A stretch of 16,609 nt of DNA, from positions 1 to 16,609 of the forward strand of contig CAZIMT010000065.1 of assembly GCA_964540295.1 (NCBI GenBank), written 5' to 3'. The stretch comes from CAZCPB01 sp964540295. Its GTDB lineage: Bacteria > Planctomycetota > Phycisphaerae > Phycisphaerales > UBA1924. The position numbers were made by a program, and so were the translations under genes. The notes under the pieces were generated by a model. It saw only the letters and a list, made by a program, of their open reading frames with translations, had not been told where the DNA came from and did no database searches. Positions 7,244 through 14,163 of this stretch are shown in pieces. How positions within the stretch are numbered: position 1 is the first letter of the stretch; each line of letters begins with the position of its first letter.

Positions 7244-7307
7244 GGGCGTGCGATGAGGCATTTCGAGGGTTGCGTGAGTTGGTCTGATCCCGGAGAATGA
7301 CGCCCGC

Positions 7308-9284
7308 ATGGACCGCCGACTGATCCGATATTACGAGCGTGAGCTCCAGCACCTGCGAGGGATGGGGACGGAGTTCGCGCGCGAGTTCCCCAAAATCGCG
7401 GGCCGACTGTCGCTGGAAGAGTTCAGTTGCACCGACCCGTACGTCGAGCGCTTGCTCGAGGGCTTTGCGTTCCTCGCGGCCCGCGTGCAGCTGAAGCTCG
7501 ACGCGGAGTTCCCGCGGTTCACGCAGAATCTTTTGGAGACGGTGTACCCGCACTATCTGGCGCCGACGCCGTCGATGGCGGTGGTGGAGTTCCAGCCGGA
7601 CCTTGCAGAGGCGGGGTTGGCCGAGGGTTACGTGCTGCCGCGCGAGACGGTGCTGCGGACGATCATCGGCCCGGGCGAGCGGACGGCGTGCGAGTACCGG
7701 ACCGGTCACGCGCTAAAGCTCTGGCCGGTGAAGGTCGCGGAGGTGCGGTACTACACGCGCGACGTGGGGGTGCTGGACCTGCCGTCGGTCTCGTCGATGA
7801 ACGCGGCTGGCGGGAGCGGGCGCGGGTCGGGCGCGGCGGTGTGGACTCCCAAGGCGGCGCTGCGGATCCGCCTGACCGCGACCGCGGCGCTGGCGTTCAA
7901 CAAGATCAAGATGGACGAATTGGTGGTGTACCTGCGCGGCGCGGACGCGACGCCGCTGCGGCTCTACGAGCAGTTGTTCGGTCACGCTCGCGCGATCGTG
8001 GCCAGGCCTGTGCTGGCGGCGGGCGCGCGGGTGGCGCGCTGGCAGGAGATCATCCCCGCGTCCAAGATCGAGCGGGTGGGGTTCGAGCCCAGCGACGGGC
8101 TTTTGCCCTTTGACGCGCGGTCGTTCCAAGGCTTCCGGCTTTTGCACGAGTACTTCGCGTTCCCGCGGCGTTTCTTGTTCGCCAAGCTCGGCGGGCTGGC
8201 CGCGGCGTTCACACGCTGCGAGCAACCGATGATCGACCTGATCGTGGTGTTCGACGAGGAGAACGCGGAGCTGGAAGGTGCGCTCGACGCGTCGAGCGTG
8301 GCGCTGAACTGCACGCCGGCGATTAATCTTTTTCCCAAGCGTGCGGATCGGATCTTTGTTACGGAACGGTTCAGCGAGTTCCAGGTGATCCCGGATCGCA
8401 CCAGGCCGCTGGACTTTGAGGTGTACCGCGTGACGAGCGTGACGGGGTTTGGAGCGGCCAGCGACGAGCTGCGGAAGTTTAAGCCGTTTTATAGTGCGCG
8501 AGACGCGGAATCTGGGGGCGAGGGGGTGGGCGCGTACTACGCGACGCACCGCGTGCCGCGGACGCTTTCTGAGCGTGAGCAGCGCGGGGCGTTGCGGTCG
8601 ACGTACGCGGGGAGCGAGGTTTTCCTGTCGCTGGTGGAGTCGTCCTCGGCCCCGTACTCGGAGGATCTGCGGCAGCTGGGGATGGAGACGCTGTGCTCGA
8701 ACCGTGACCTGCCGATCCAGATGCCGTTGGGCAAGGGAAGGACAGACTTCACGCTGGACATTGGTGCGCCGGTGCAGGCCGTGCGGGTGGTGGCCGGGCC
8801 TACTGCGCCGCGAGCGAGCCACGCCGAGCCGCGCGGGAACCAGACCGAGGGCGAGGCGGTGTGGCGGTTGATCAGCCATCTGTCGCTGAATTATTTGTCG
8901 CTGATGGACAACGACCCGACGACGCCCGGCGAGCAGCCGCCCGGGGCCGCGGCGATGCGCGACGTGCTGCGGCTCTACGCCGACACGGCCGACGCGGCGG
9001 TACGCAAGCAGGTCGAGGGCTTGCGTTCGGTGACGTGTGCGTCGATCTCCCGGCGTGTGGATTCGCCGGGCCCGATCAGCTTTGCGCGCGGGCTGGAAGT
9101 GACGGTCACGATGGACGAGTCGCAGTTCGAGGGCACCGGCGTGTTCCTGCTGGGTGCGGTTCTGGAGCGGTTTTTCACGGGGTACGCGTCGATTAACTCG
9201 TTCACAGAGACGGTGGTGCGGACGCTGGACCGGGGCGAGATCATGCGTTGGCCGACGCGGATCGGGCGGAGGCCAGTGTTGTGA
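7308..9284 (+). CDS. tssF: T6SS baseplate protein TssF (VasA/ImpG)
   Basis: This 658-residue protein is somewhat longer than the usual ~600. The N-terminus is diagnostic: YYERELQHLRGMGTEFAREFPKIAGRL, then DPYVERLLEGFAFLAARVQLKLDAEFPRF, LLETVYPHYLAPTPSM and VEFQPD. The C-terminal part has VWRLISHLSLNYLSL, GTGVFLLGAVLERFFTGYASINSFTETVVRT and the closing EIMRWPTRIGRRPVL. TssF forms wedges with TssG and TssE that dock on the VgrG spike. The ATG has GGAGA at 7292-7296, with a rather long spacer of 11 bases. The TGA stop is shared with the GTG start of tssG in a four-base overlap. A Gly/Ser/Ala-rich loop near residues 165-182 is probably a lineage-specific insertion. Confidence 0.96.
   Translation: MDRRLIRYYERELQHLRGMGTEFAREFPKIAGRLSLEEFSCTDPYVERLLEGFAFLAARVQLKLDAEFPRFTQNLLETVYPHYLAPTPSMAVVEFQPDLAEAGLAEGYVLPRETVLRTIIGPGERTACEYRTGHALKLWPVKVAEVRYYTRDVGVLDLPSVSSMNAAGGSGRGSGAAVWTPKAALRIRLTATAALAFNKIKMDELVVYLRGADATPLRLYEQLFGHARAIVARPVLAAGARVARWQEIIPASKIERVGFEPSDGLLPFDARSFQGFRLLHEYFAFPRRFLFAKLGGLAAAFTRCEQPMIDLIVVFDEENAELEGALDASSVALNCTPAINLFPKRADRIFVTERFSEFQVIPDRTRPLDFEVYRVTSVTGFGAASDELRKFKPFYSARDAESGGEGVGAYYATHRVPRTLSEREQRGALRSTYAGSEVFLSLVESSSAPYSEDLRQLGMETLCSNRDLPIQMPLGKGRTDFTLDIGAPVQAVRVVAGPTAPRASHAEPRGNQTEGEAVWRLISHLSLNYLSLMDNDPTTPGEQPPGAAAMRDVLRLYADTADAAVRKQVEGLRSVTCASISRRVDSPGPISFARGLEVTVTMDESQFEGTGVFLLGAVLERFFTGYASINSFTETVVRTLDRGEIMRWPTRIGRRPVL
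9268..9272 (+). promoter_or_regulatory. Ribosome binding site fixing the GTG start of tssG
   Basis: GGAGG inside the end of tssF lies eight bases before GTG at 9281. It favours that start over an upstream in-frame TTG at 9248. Confidence 0.75.
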
Positions 9285-10477
9285 AATCGGATACGAGGAA
9301 CACTCTCAACAGCGGCGCTGACGGTTCCGCAAGCGAAGAGGCTGGTGGCGCGAGCCGTGATCTCGCTCGTGATCCCGCTCGTGATCTCAATGTGGTGGTG
9401 CCCAAGCTGCTGAGCCGCGACCCGCACGGGCTAGATTTCTTTGCGATGGCTCGGCTGCTGGAGTGCTCTTACGACACGTTGCCGCGGCTTGGCACCTCGC
9501 AGCGTCCCAGCGACGACGCGGTGCGGTTTGCGCAAGAGCCCTCGCTGGCGTTCCCGCCGGTGTCGGTGTCGAAGTTCGTGGCCAAGTCGGGCGTGCGCGA
9601 GGGCCGGGTGTTCGTGAACTTCCTGGGGATGCTGGGTCCGAACGGGCCGCTGCCGCTGCACATTACAGATTACGCGCGTGACCGGGAGCGGAACCAGCAG
9701 GACCCGACGCTGGCGCGGTTTCTGGACGTGTTCAACCATCGGATGGTGAGCTTGTTTTATCGCGCGTGGGCGGTGAACCAACTGCCGGTGAGCTTCGACC
9801 GCACGCGCAAGCACGCGCGCGGTCAGCCAGTAGGCCGGCTCTCCGAGCCGACTCCTGATCCAGCCAACGTTGATCGTGCCACAGAGAACGGCGGCCGCGC
9901 AGCCTGGACCGACGAGGACCGCTACGCGACCTACATCGGGGCACTCTTCGGGATGGGGATCCCGACGTTCCGCTCGCGCGACGACCTGCCGGACGTGGCC
10001 AAGCTGCACTACGCGGGGCGGCTGGCCCCGGGCGTGAAGAACGCGGAGGGGCTGCGTGCGATCATCGAGAGTTTTTTCGGGGTGAGCGCGCGGATCGAAG
10101 AGTTCGTCGGCGGCTGGCTTGACCTTCCGGAGCGGTACTGGTGTCGGCTGGGCGGATCGTCGGAGTCGTGCGGGCTGGGCGTGAACACGGTGGTGGGCGC
10201 GCGAGTGTGGGAATCGCAGGGGAGGTTCCGGATCGTGATGGGGCCGATGGCGCTGGCGGACTACGAGCGGCTGCTGCCGGGGGGCGAGAGCCAGAAGCGG
10301 CTGGAGGCGTGGGTTCGGAATTACGTCGGGCACGAGTTCGACTTCCAGGTGCAGTTGATCCTGCGCGAGGACGCGGTGCCGAAGGTTCAGCTTGGGAAGG
10401 CGGGCCAGCTTGGGTGGACGACGTGGATGTCGCGCGAGAAGCTTGGGCGCGATCCGTCGGACCTGATTTTCGGCTAG
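9281..10477 (+). CDS. tssG: T6SS baseplate protein TssG (VasB/ImpH)
   Basis: From the GTG at 9281 the protein has 398 residues. TssG family features are SRDPHGLDFFAMARLLE at 45-61, SLAFPPVSVSKF at about 88-99, FLGMLGPNGPLPLHITDYARDR at 114-135 and FLDVFNHRMVSLFYRAW at 147-163, where TssG proteins are most conserved. It forms the baseplate wedge with TssF and TssE. The start is chosen from the GTGA overlap with tssF and a GGAGG eight bases upstream. The first ~37 residues are low-complexity (Gly, Ser, Ala, Asp) and include an RDLA/RDPA/RDLN repeat from a 12-bp DNA repeat. The stop lies inside a 15-bp tandem duplication, so readthrough would add only 12 residues before the next stop. Confidence 0.94.
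   Translation: MKSDTRNTLNSGADGSASEEAGGASRDLARDPARDLNVVVPKLLSRDPHGLDFFAMARLLECSYDTLPRLGTSQRPSDDAVRFAQEPSLAFPPVSVSKFVAKSGVREGRVFVNFLGMLGPNGPLPLHITDYARDRERNQQDPTLARFLDVFNHRMVSLFYRAWAVNQLPVSFDRTRKHARGQPVGRLSEPTPDPANVDRATENGGRAAWTDEDRYATYIGALFGMGIPTFRSRDDLPDVAKLHYAGRLAPGVKNAEGLRAIIESFFGVSARIEEFVGGWLDLPERYWCRLGGSSESCGLGVNTVVGARVWESQGRFRIVMGPMALADYERLLPGGESQKRLEAWVRNYVGHEFDFQVQLILREDAVPKVQLGKAGQLGWTTWMSREKLGRDPSDLIFG
9356..9391 (+). repeat. 12-bp in-frame tandem repeat in the tssG N-terminus
   Basis: CGTGATCTCGCT, CGTGATCCCGCT and CGTGATCTCAAT follow one another and encode RDLA-RDPA-RDLN before the conserved TssG domain begins. Confidence 0.8.
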
Positions 10478-10493
10478 GTGATTTTCGGCGAGG
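10464..10493 (+). repeat. 15-bp tandem duplication across the tssG stop codon
   Basis: TGATTTTCGGCTAGG (10464-10478) is followed at once by TGATTTTCGGCGAGG (10479-10493). The period is five codons in the tssG frame. The only difference turns the TAG stop of the first copy into GAG in the second. The next in-frame stop is TGA at 10514. Confidence 0.8.
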
Positions 10494-10574
10494 TGGTGTT
10501 CACTTCGAGCGGCTGAGTGTGATTCGTTGTCGGTGAGTTTCCGTTGAACGTCTTTCATCTCGTGGAGCCCTGCG

Positions 10575-13322
10575 ATGTCCGAGATTTCCCGTACGTCTCT
10601 CTTCGGCAAGCTCAACAGCCTCGCGTACAAGGGGCTCGACGGCGCGACGGTGTTCTGCAAGCTGCGCGGCAACCCGTACGTCGAGCTGGTGCACTGGCTG
10701 CATCAGATGATGCAGAACCAAGACTCGGACCTGCACCGGATCGTGCGCCATTTCAAGGTTGAGCCGGGGAAGCTAGCGGCGGACATGACGGCCGCGCTCG
10801 ACCGCCTGCCGCGCGGGGCCACGTCGATCTCCGACCTTTCGAGCCATCTTGAGGACGCGGTGGAGCGGGCGTGGGTGTACGCGACGCTGATGCTGGGCGA
10901 GTCGCAGGTGCGCTCGGGGCATCTGCTGCTGGGGATCGTGAAGACGCCGAGCTTGCGGAACGTGCTGGTCGGGATCTCGCGCGAGTTTGAGAAGGTGAAG
11001 GCCGAGGCCTTGGGCGATGGATTCCGCGAGATCGTTTCAGGTTCGCTCGAAGAAGGACAGGTCGCGACAGACGGCTCGGGGATGAGCGCGGGCGCTGGCG
11101 GCGCGCCGGGCGAGGCGAGCGGGGCGATGGCCCCGGCCCAGCTTGGCAAGCAGGAGGCGCTCAAGAAGTACACGGTCGATCTGACGGAGAAGGCGCGGAA
11201 GGGCGAGATCGATCCGATCGTGGGCCGCGATGAAGAGATCCGGCAGGTCGTGGATATTCTGATGCGGCGTCGGCAGAACAACCCGATCCTGACGGGCGAA
11301 GCGGGCGTGGGAAAGACGGCGGTGGTCGAGGGGTTCGCGCTGCGGCTTGTGGCGGGCGATGTCCCGCCCAGCATGCGTGAGGTGACGCTGCGGACGCTTG
11401 ATCTGGGCTTGTTGCAGGCGGGCGCGAGCATGAAGGGCGAGTTTGAGAACCGGCTACGGCAGGTGATCGAGGAGGTGCAAGCCTCGCCCAAGCCGATTAT
11501 TCTGTTTATTGACGAGGCGCACCAGTTGATCGGCGCGGGCGGGACGGCCGGTCAGAACGACGCGGCCAACTTGCTCAAGCCAGCGCTGGCGCGAGGCACG
11601 TTGCGCACGGTCGCGGCCACGACGTGGGCGGAATACAAGAAGTACTTCGAGAAGGACCCGGCCTTGACGCGGCGCTTCCAGGTGGTCAAGGTCGATGAGC
11701 CCGACGAGAAGAAGGCCTTGCTGATGATCCGCGGGCTGGCTTCGACGCTCGAGAAGCACCACCGCGTGCAGGTTCTCGATGAGGCGCTCGACGCGGCGGT
11801 CCGGCTCAGTCATCGCTATATCCCGGCCCGGCAGTTGCCCGACAAGGCGATCAGTTTGATCGATACGACGTGCGCGCGGGTGGCGATCAGTCAGCACGCG
11901 GTGCCGCCGACGGTGGACGATTGTCGGCGCAGGATTCAGGCGCTGGAGACCGAGCAGCAGATCATCGGGCGCGAGACGGCCATCGGCGTGGACCACTCGG
12001 CGCGGACCAAGGAACTCGATGTCGAACTCGGCGGCGAACGCGAGCGATTGAAGGGTTTGGAAGAGCACTGGAAGAAAGAGCAGGTGCTGGTCACGAAGAT
12101 TCTGGAAGCGCGAGGCCGACTGCGCGAGAGCGGCGTGTCGCCCGATACCGGCGCGGCCGCTCCCGCCGTTCCGGTTGGCGCGGGCATCGCGAGCCCCGCG
12201 CCCGGGGCCGCGCAACCCACGCTCACCGACGCCGAACGTCAGTCGCTTCTCAATGATTTGAAGAAGAACCAGAGCGAGCTGGCCGCGTTGCAGGGCGAAG
12301 ATCCGCTGATCCTGCCGAGCGTCGATGCGCAGGCGGTGTCGACGGTTGTCGCCGATTGGACGGGCATCCCGGTCGGCCGGATGGTCAAGAACGAGATCGA
12401 GGGGTTGTTGAAGCTCGCGGACACGCTGGAAAAGCGTGTCATCGGTCAGCGGCACGGGCTGGAGGCGATCGCGCGGCGGATCCAGACCAGCAAGGCCAAG
12501 CTCGACAACCCCAGCCGACCGATCGGCGTGTTTATGCTGGTCGGGCCTTCGGGCGTGGGCAAGACGGAGACGGCGCTCGCGCTCGCGGACTCGATCTACG
12601 GCGGGCCTCAGTCGCTGATCACGATCAACATGTCCGAGTTCCAGGAGCCGCACAAGGTCGCGACCCTGATGGGCTCGCCCCCCGGGTACGTCGGGTACGG
12701 GCAAGGCGGAGTTTTGACCGAAGCCGTGCGCCGCAGGCCGTACTCGGTGGTCTTGCTTGATGAGGTGGAGAAGGCCCACCCGGACGTTCACGAGATCTTC
12801 TTCCAGGTCTTCGACAAGGGGATCATGAAGGACTCCGAAGGGCTGGACATCGACTTCAAGAACACGATCATCTTGCTCACCAGCAACGCTGGAACAGACC
12901 TGATTATGAGCCTGTGCAAGGATCCGATGCTGATGCCTGACGTGGACGGGATCGCCAAGGCGATGCGCGAGCCGCTCTTGAAAGTCTTCCCGGCCGCGCT
13001 CCTAGGCCGCATCAACGTGATCCCGTATTACCCGATCTCCGACGACATGTTGAAAGCGATCATCAAGCTGCAGCTGGGGCGCGTGGGCAAGCGAGTGCAG
13101 GAGGGGCACAAGGTCCCGTTCACGTACGACGACACAGTGGTAGGCGCGATCGCGGCCCGGTGTACGGAGCTAGAGAGCGGGGCGAGAAATGTGGACGCGA
13201 TCATCACGCGGACGCTTTTGCCGGAGATCAGCCGGGAGATGCTGACACGGATGGTGGAGGGGGAGACGGTGAAGAGGGTGCATATCGGGTTGAAGGATGG
13301 CGGGTTTCGTTACGAGTTCTAG
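10575..13322 (+). CDS. tssH: T6SS sheath-disassembly ATPase TssH (ClpV)
   Basis: This 915-residue double AAA+ ATPase of the ClpB/ClpV type hydrolyses ATP to unfold contracted TssB/TssC sheath in the cytoplasm. A Clp N domain spans about 1-160. The first AAA+ module has Walker A GEAGVGKT at 241-248, a pore-loop SMKGEFE at 285-291, Walker B ILFIDEAH at 309-316 and an arginine finger LTRRF at 364-368. A charged middle region spans about 450-520, with an Ala/Pro-rich linker at about 522-548. The second module has Walker A GPSGVGKT at 657-664, pore loop GSPPGYVGYGQGG at 700-712 and Walker B VVLLDEVEK at 725-733. All catalytic motifs look intact. An ImpE-linked locus and the absence of any disaggregation context make ClpV much more likely than ClpB. 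The ATG has GGAG at 10564-10567 with a seven-base spacer. Confidence 0.97.
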   Translation: MSEISRTSLFGKLNSLAYKGLDGATVFCKLRGNPYVELVHWLHQMMQNQDSDLHRIVRHFKVEPGKLAADMTAALDRLPRGATSISDLSSHLEDAVERAWVYATLMLGESQVRSGHLLLGIVKTPSLRNVLVGISREFEKVKAEALGDGFREIVSGSLEEGQVATDGSGMSAGAGGAPGEASGAMAPAQLGKQEALKKYTVDLTEKARKGEIDPIVGRDEEIRQVVDILMRRRQNNPILTGEAGVGKTAVVEGFALRLVAGDVPPSMREVTLRTLDLGLLQAGASMKGEFENRLRQVIEEVQASPKPIILFIDEAHQLIGAGGTAGQNDAANLLKPALARGTLRTVAATTWAEYKKYFEKDPALTRRFQVVKVDEPDEKKALLMIRGLASTLEKHHRVQVLDEALDAAVRLSHRYIPARQLPDKAISLIDTTCARVAISQHAVPPTVDDCRRRIQALETEQQIIGRETAIGVDHSARTKELDVELGGERERLKGLEEHWKKEQVLVTKILEARGRLRESGVSPDTGAAAPAVPVGAGIASPAPGAAQPTLTDAERQSLLNDLKKNQSELAALQGEDPLILPSVDAQAVSTVVADWTGIPVGRMVKNEIEGLLKLADTLEKRVIGQRHGLEAIARRIQTSKAKLDNPSRPIGVFMLVGPSGVGKTETALALADSIYGGPQSLITINMSEFQEPHKVATLMGSPPGYVGYGQGGVLTEAVRRRPYSVVLLDEVEKAHPDVHEIFFQVFDKGIMKDSEGLDIDFKNTIILLTSNAGTDLIMSLCKDPMLMPDVDGIAKAMREPLLKVFPAALLGRINVIPYYPISDDMLKAIIKLQLGRVGKRVQEGHKVPFTYDDTVVGAIAARCTELESGARNVDAIITRTLLPEISREMLTRMVEGETVKRVHIGLKDGGFRYEF

Positions 13323-13340
13323 AGCAGACCCTCTGAGTTG

Positions 13341-13346
13341 GAAGGA
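13341..13346 (+). promoter_or_regulatory. Ribosome binding site fixing the start of the effector candidate
   Basis: GAAGGA lies six bases before the ATG at 13353. It favours that start over an in-frame TTG at 13338, which lies upstream of the site itself. Confidence 0.65.
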
Positions 13347-13352
13347 TTATCG

Positions 13353-14021
13353 ATGGGCTCGCCCACGACACATGGAACAATCGGGAAGAGTGGCGTCGGG
13401 GTTGCGTGCGTTCCCGGTGCTGGCGTTGCTGGCTTGAAGAGGTACGTCGGCAAAAGCGTCGAGTCATTCTGCCCGTTCGGTTTCGGACGCATCGGCAATG
13501 ATGGGGAGAACCATTGCGCTCACTTTGTCAGTCACGCGCTGAACATTCATGTCGGCACACTGTGCACGGGGCTCCTTCCGTGGAAAGTAGGTGTGAACGA
13601 CCAGAAGTTTCGCCGATCGGCAAGTGGGAATCGCGCAGCGGGGATGTTTGCGACTGACGAGAGCCGACTCTCTGATTTCAAGGGTGCCACCGTTCGTGTG
13701 CATGACCTTTACAACTCAATTGACCCCGAAGAAAAGGGGGACTGGAACAAGCGTCTCGACCTCAAAGCGGACTGCCTCATGTTCGTCACCACTCCCAAGA
13801 ATGTTTCAGAGGATCGTGTCACGATGGGCGGTTCCAAGCTCAAGCATGTCGGGATTCATACGGGCGGCCTCATCTATAATTATGGCAACAGAAAAGACGC
13901 CGTAGTCGATGACCTCGTCGAGGTGTTCATAAAAAAATTCCAACACGAGTATGGATCAAGTTCGATCTTCCTTTGGGCGAAGATTCCGGACACCAAGGGC
14001 TTTTGTGTTCATGCGGGTTGA
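13353..14021 (+). CDS. Putative NlpC/P60-superfamily amidase, candidate T6SS effector
   Basis: I do not recognise a named family for this 222-residue protein. It has the layout of papain-like cell-wall amidases. A Cys (C55) in ENHCAHFVSHALN opens a predicted helix, like the catalytic Cys of NlpC/P60 proteins and loosely like the C-A-x-x-x-S pattern of Tae4 amidases. Further on come ADCLMFVTTP at 139-148, where these enzymes usually have a GDLVFF-like strand, and KHVGIHTGG with H165 at 164-172, resembling the catalytic-His strand HVGIYxG. There is no signal peptide or membrane segment, as expected of T6SS cargo. It sits between clpV and vgrG, a common effector position, 30 bases after clpV. 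Two hand-counted 60-base blocks gave 58% and 40% G+C, below the visibly richer neighbours, so it may have been acquired. Six cysteines are present. Toxicity and substrate are inferred. Confidence 0.6.
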   Translation: MGSPTTHGTIGKSGVGVACVPGAGVAGLKRYVGKSVESFCPFGFGRIGNDGENHCAHFVSHALNIHVGTLCTGLLPWKVGVNDQKFRRSASGNRAAGMFATDESRLSDFKGATVRVHDLYNSIDPEEKGDWNKRLDLKADCLMFVTTPKNVSEDRVTMGGSKLKHVGIHTGGLIYNYGNRKDAVVDDLVEVFIKKFQHEYGSSSIFLWAKIPDTKGFCVHAG

Positions 14022-14163
14022 CGCGCCGAACACCCCTGGGTCTGCGCAGCAAGATCACCGCGATTCGAGGCGTAAGGTTCGATGTCTGCCCACGCGATTG
14101 GCTGCTTTCTCTCAAGGGGAGCAATCCGGTTTCTCCCGCTCGACGTTCTTGAGGAGTTCTTGA
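14022..14163. other. Intergenic stretch between the effector candidate and vgrG, no immunity gene seen
   Basis: These 142 bases are too short for a typical periplasmic immunity protein, and no signal-peptide-like reading frame is present. A frame open from 13951 to 14163 encodes a basic, low-complexity 70-residue peptide that overlaps the effector candidate; it looks spurious. The end carries the vgrG ribosome binding site GAGGAG at 14151-14156. Confidence 0.5.

Noticed and set aside
7713..8879. A 388-residue - strand open frame opposite tssF
   Set aside because: It is antisense to well-conserved tssF sequence and rich in Arg, His and Gln, as expected for a shadow frame.
11454..12791. A 445-residue - strand open frame opposite clpV
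   Set aside because: It is antisense to conserved AAA+ motifs and shows no domain of its own.
13353..13440. N-terminal Gly/Pro-rich part of the effector candidate considered as a PAAR or MIX domain
   Set aside because: The PAAR pattern of paired Gly-Asp and His/Cys zinc ligands is absent, and no MIX motifs were recognised.
13951..14163. A 70-residue open frame ending directly at the vgrG start, considered as an immunity gene
   Set aside because: It starts inside the effector candidate, lacks a signal peptide or membrane segment, has basic low-complexity composition, and no ribosome binding site was evident.
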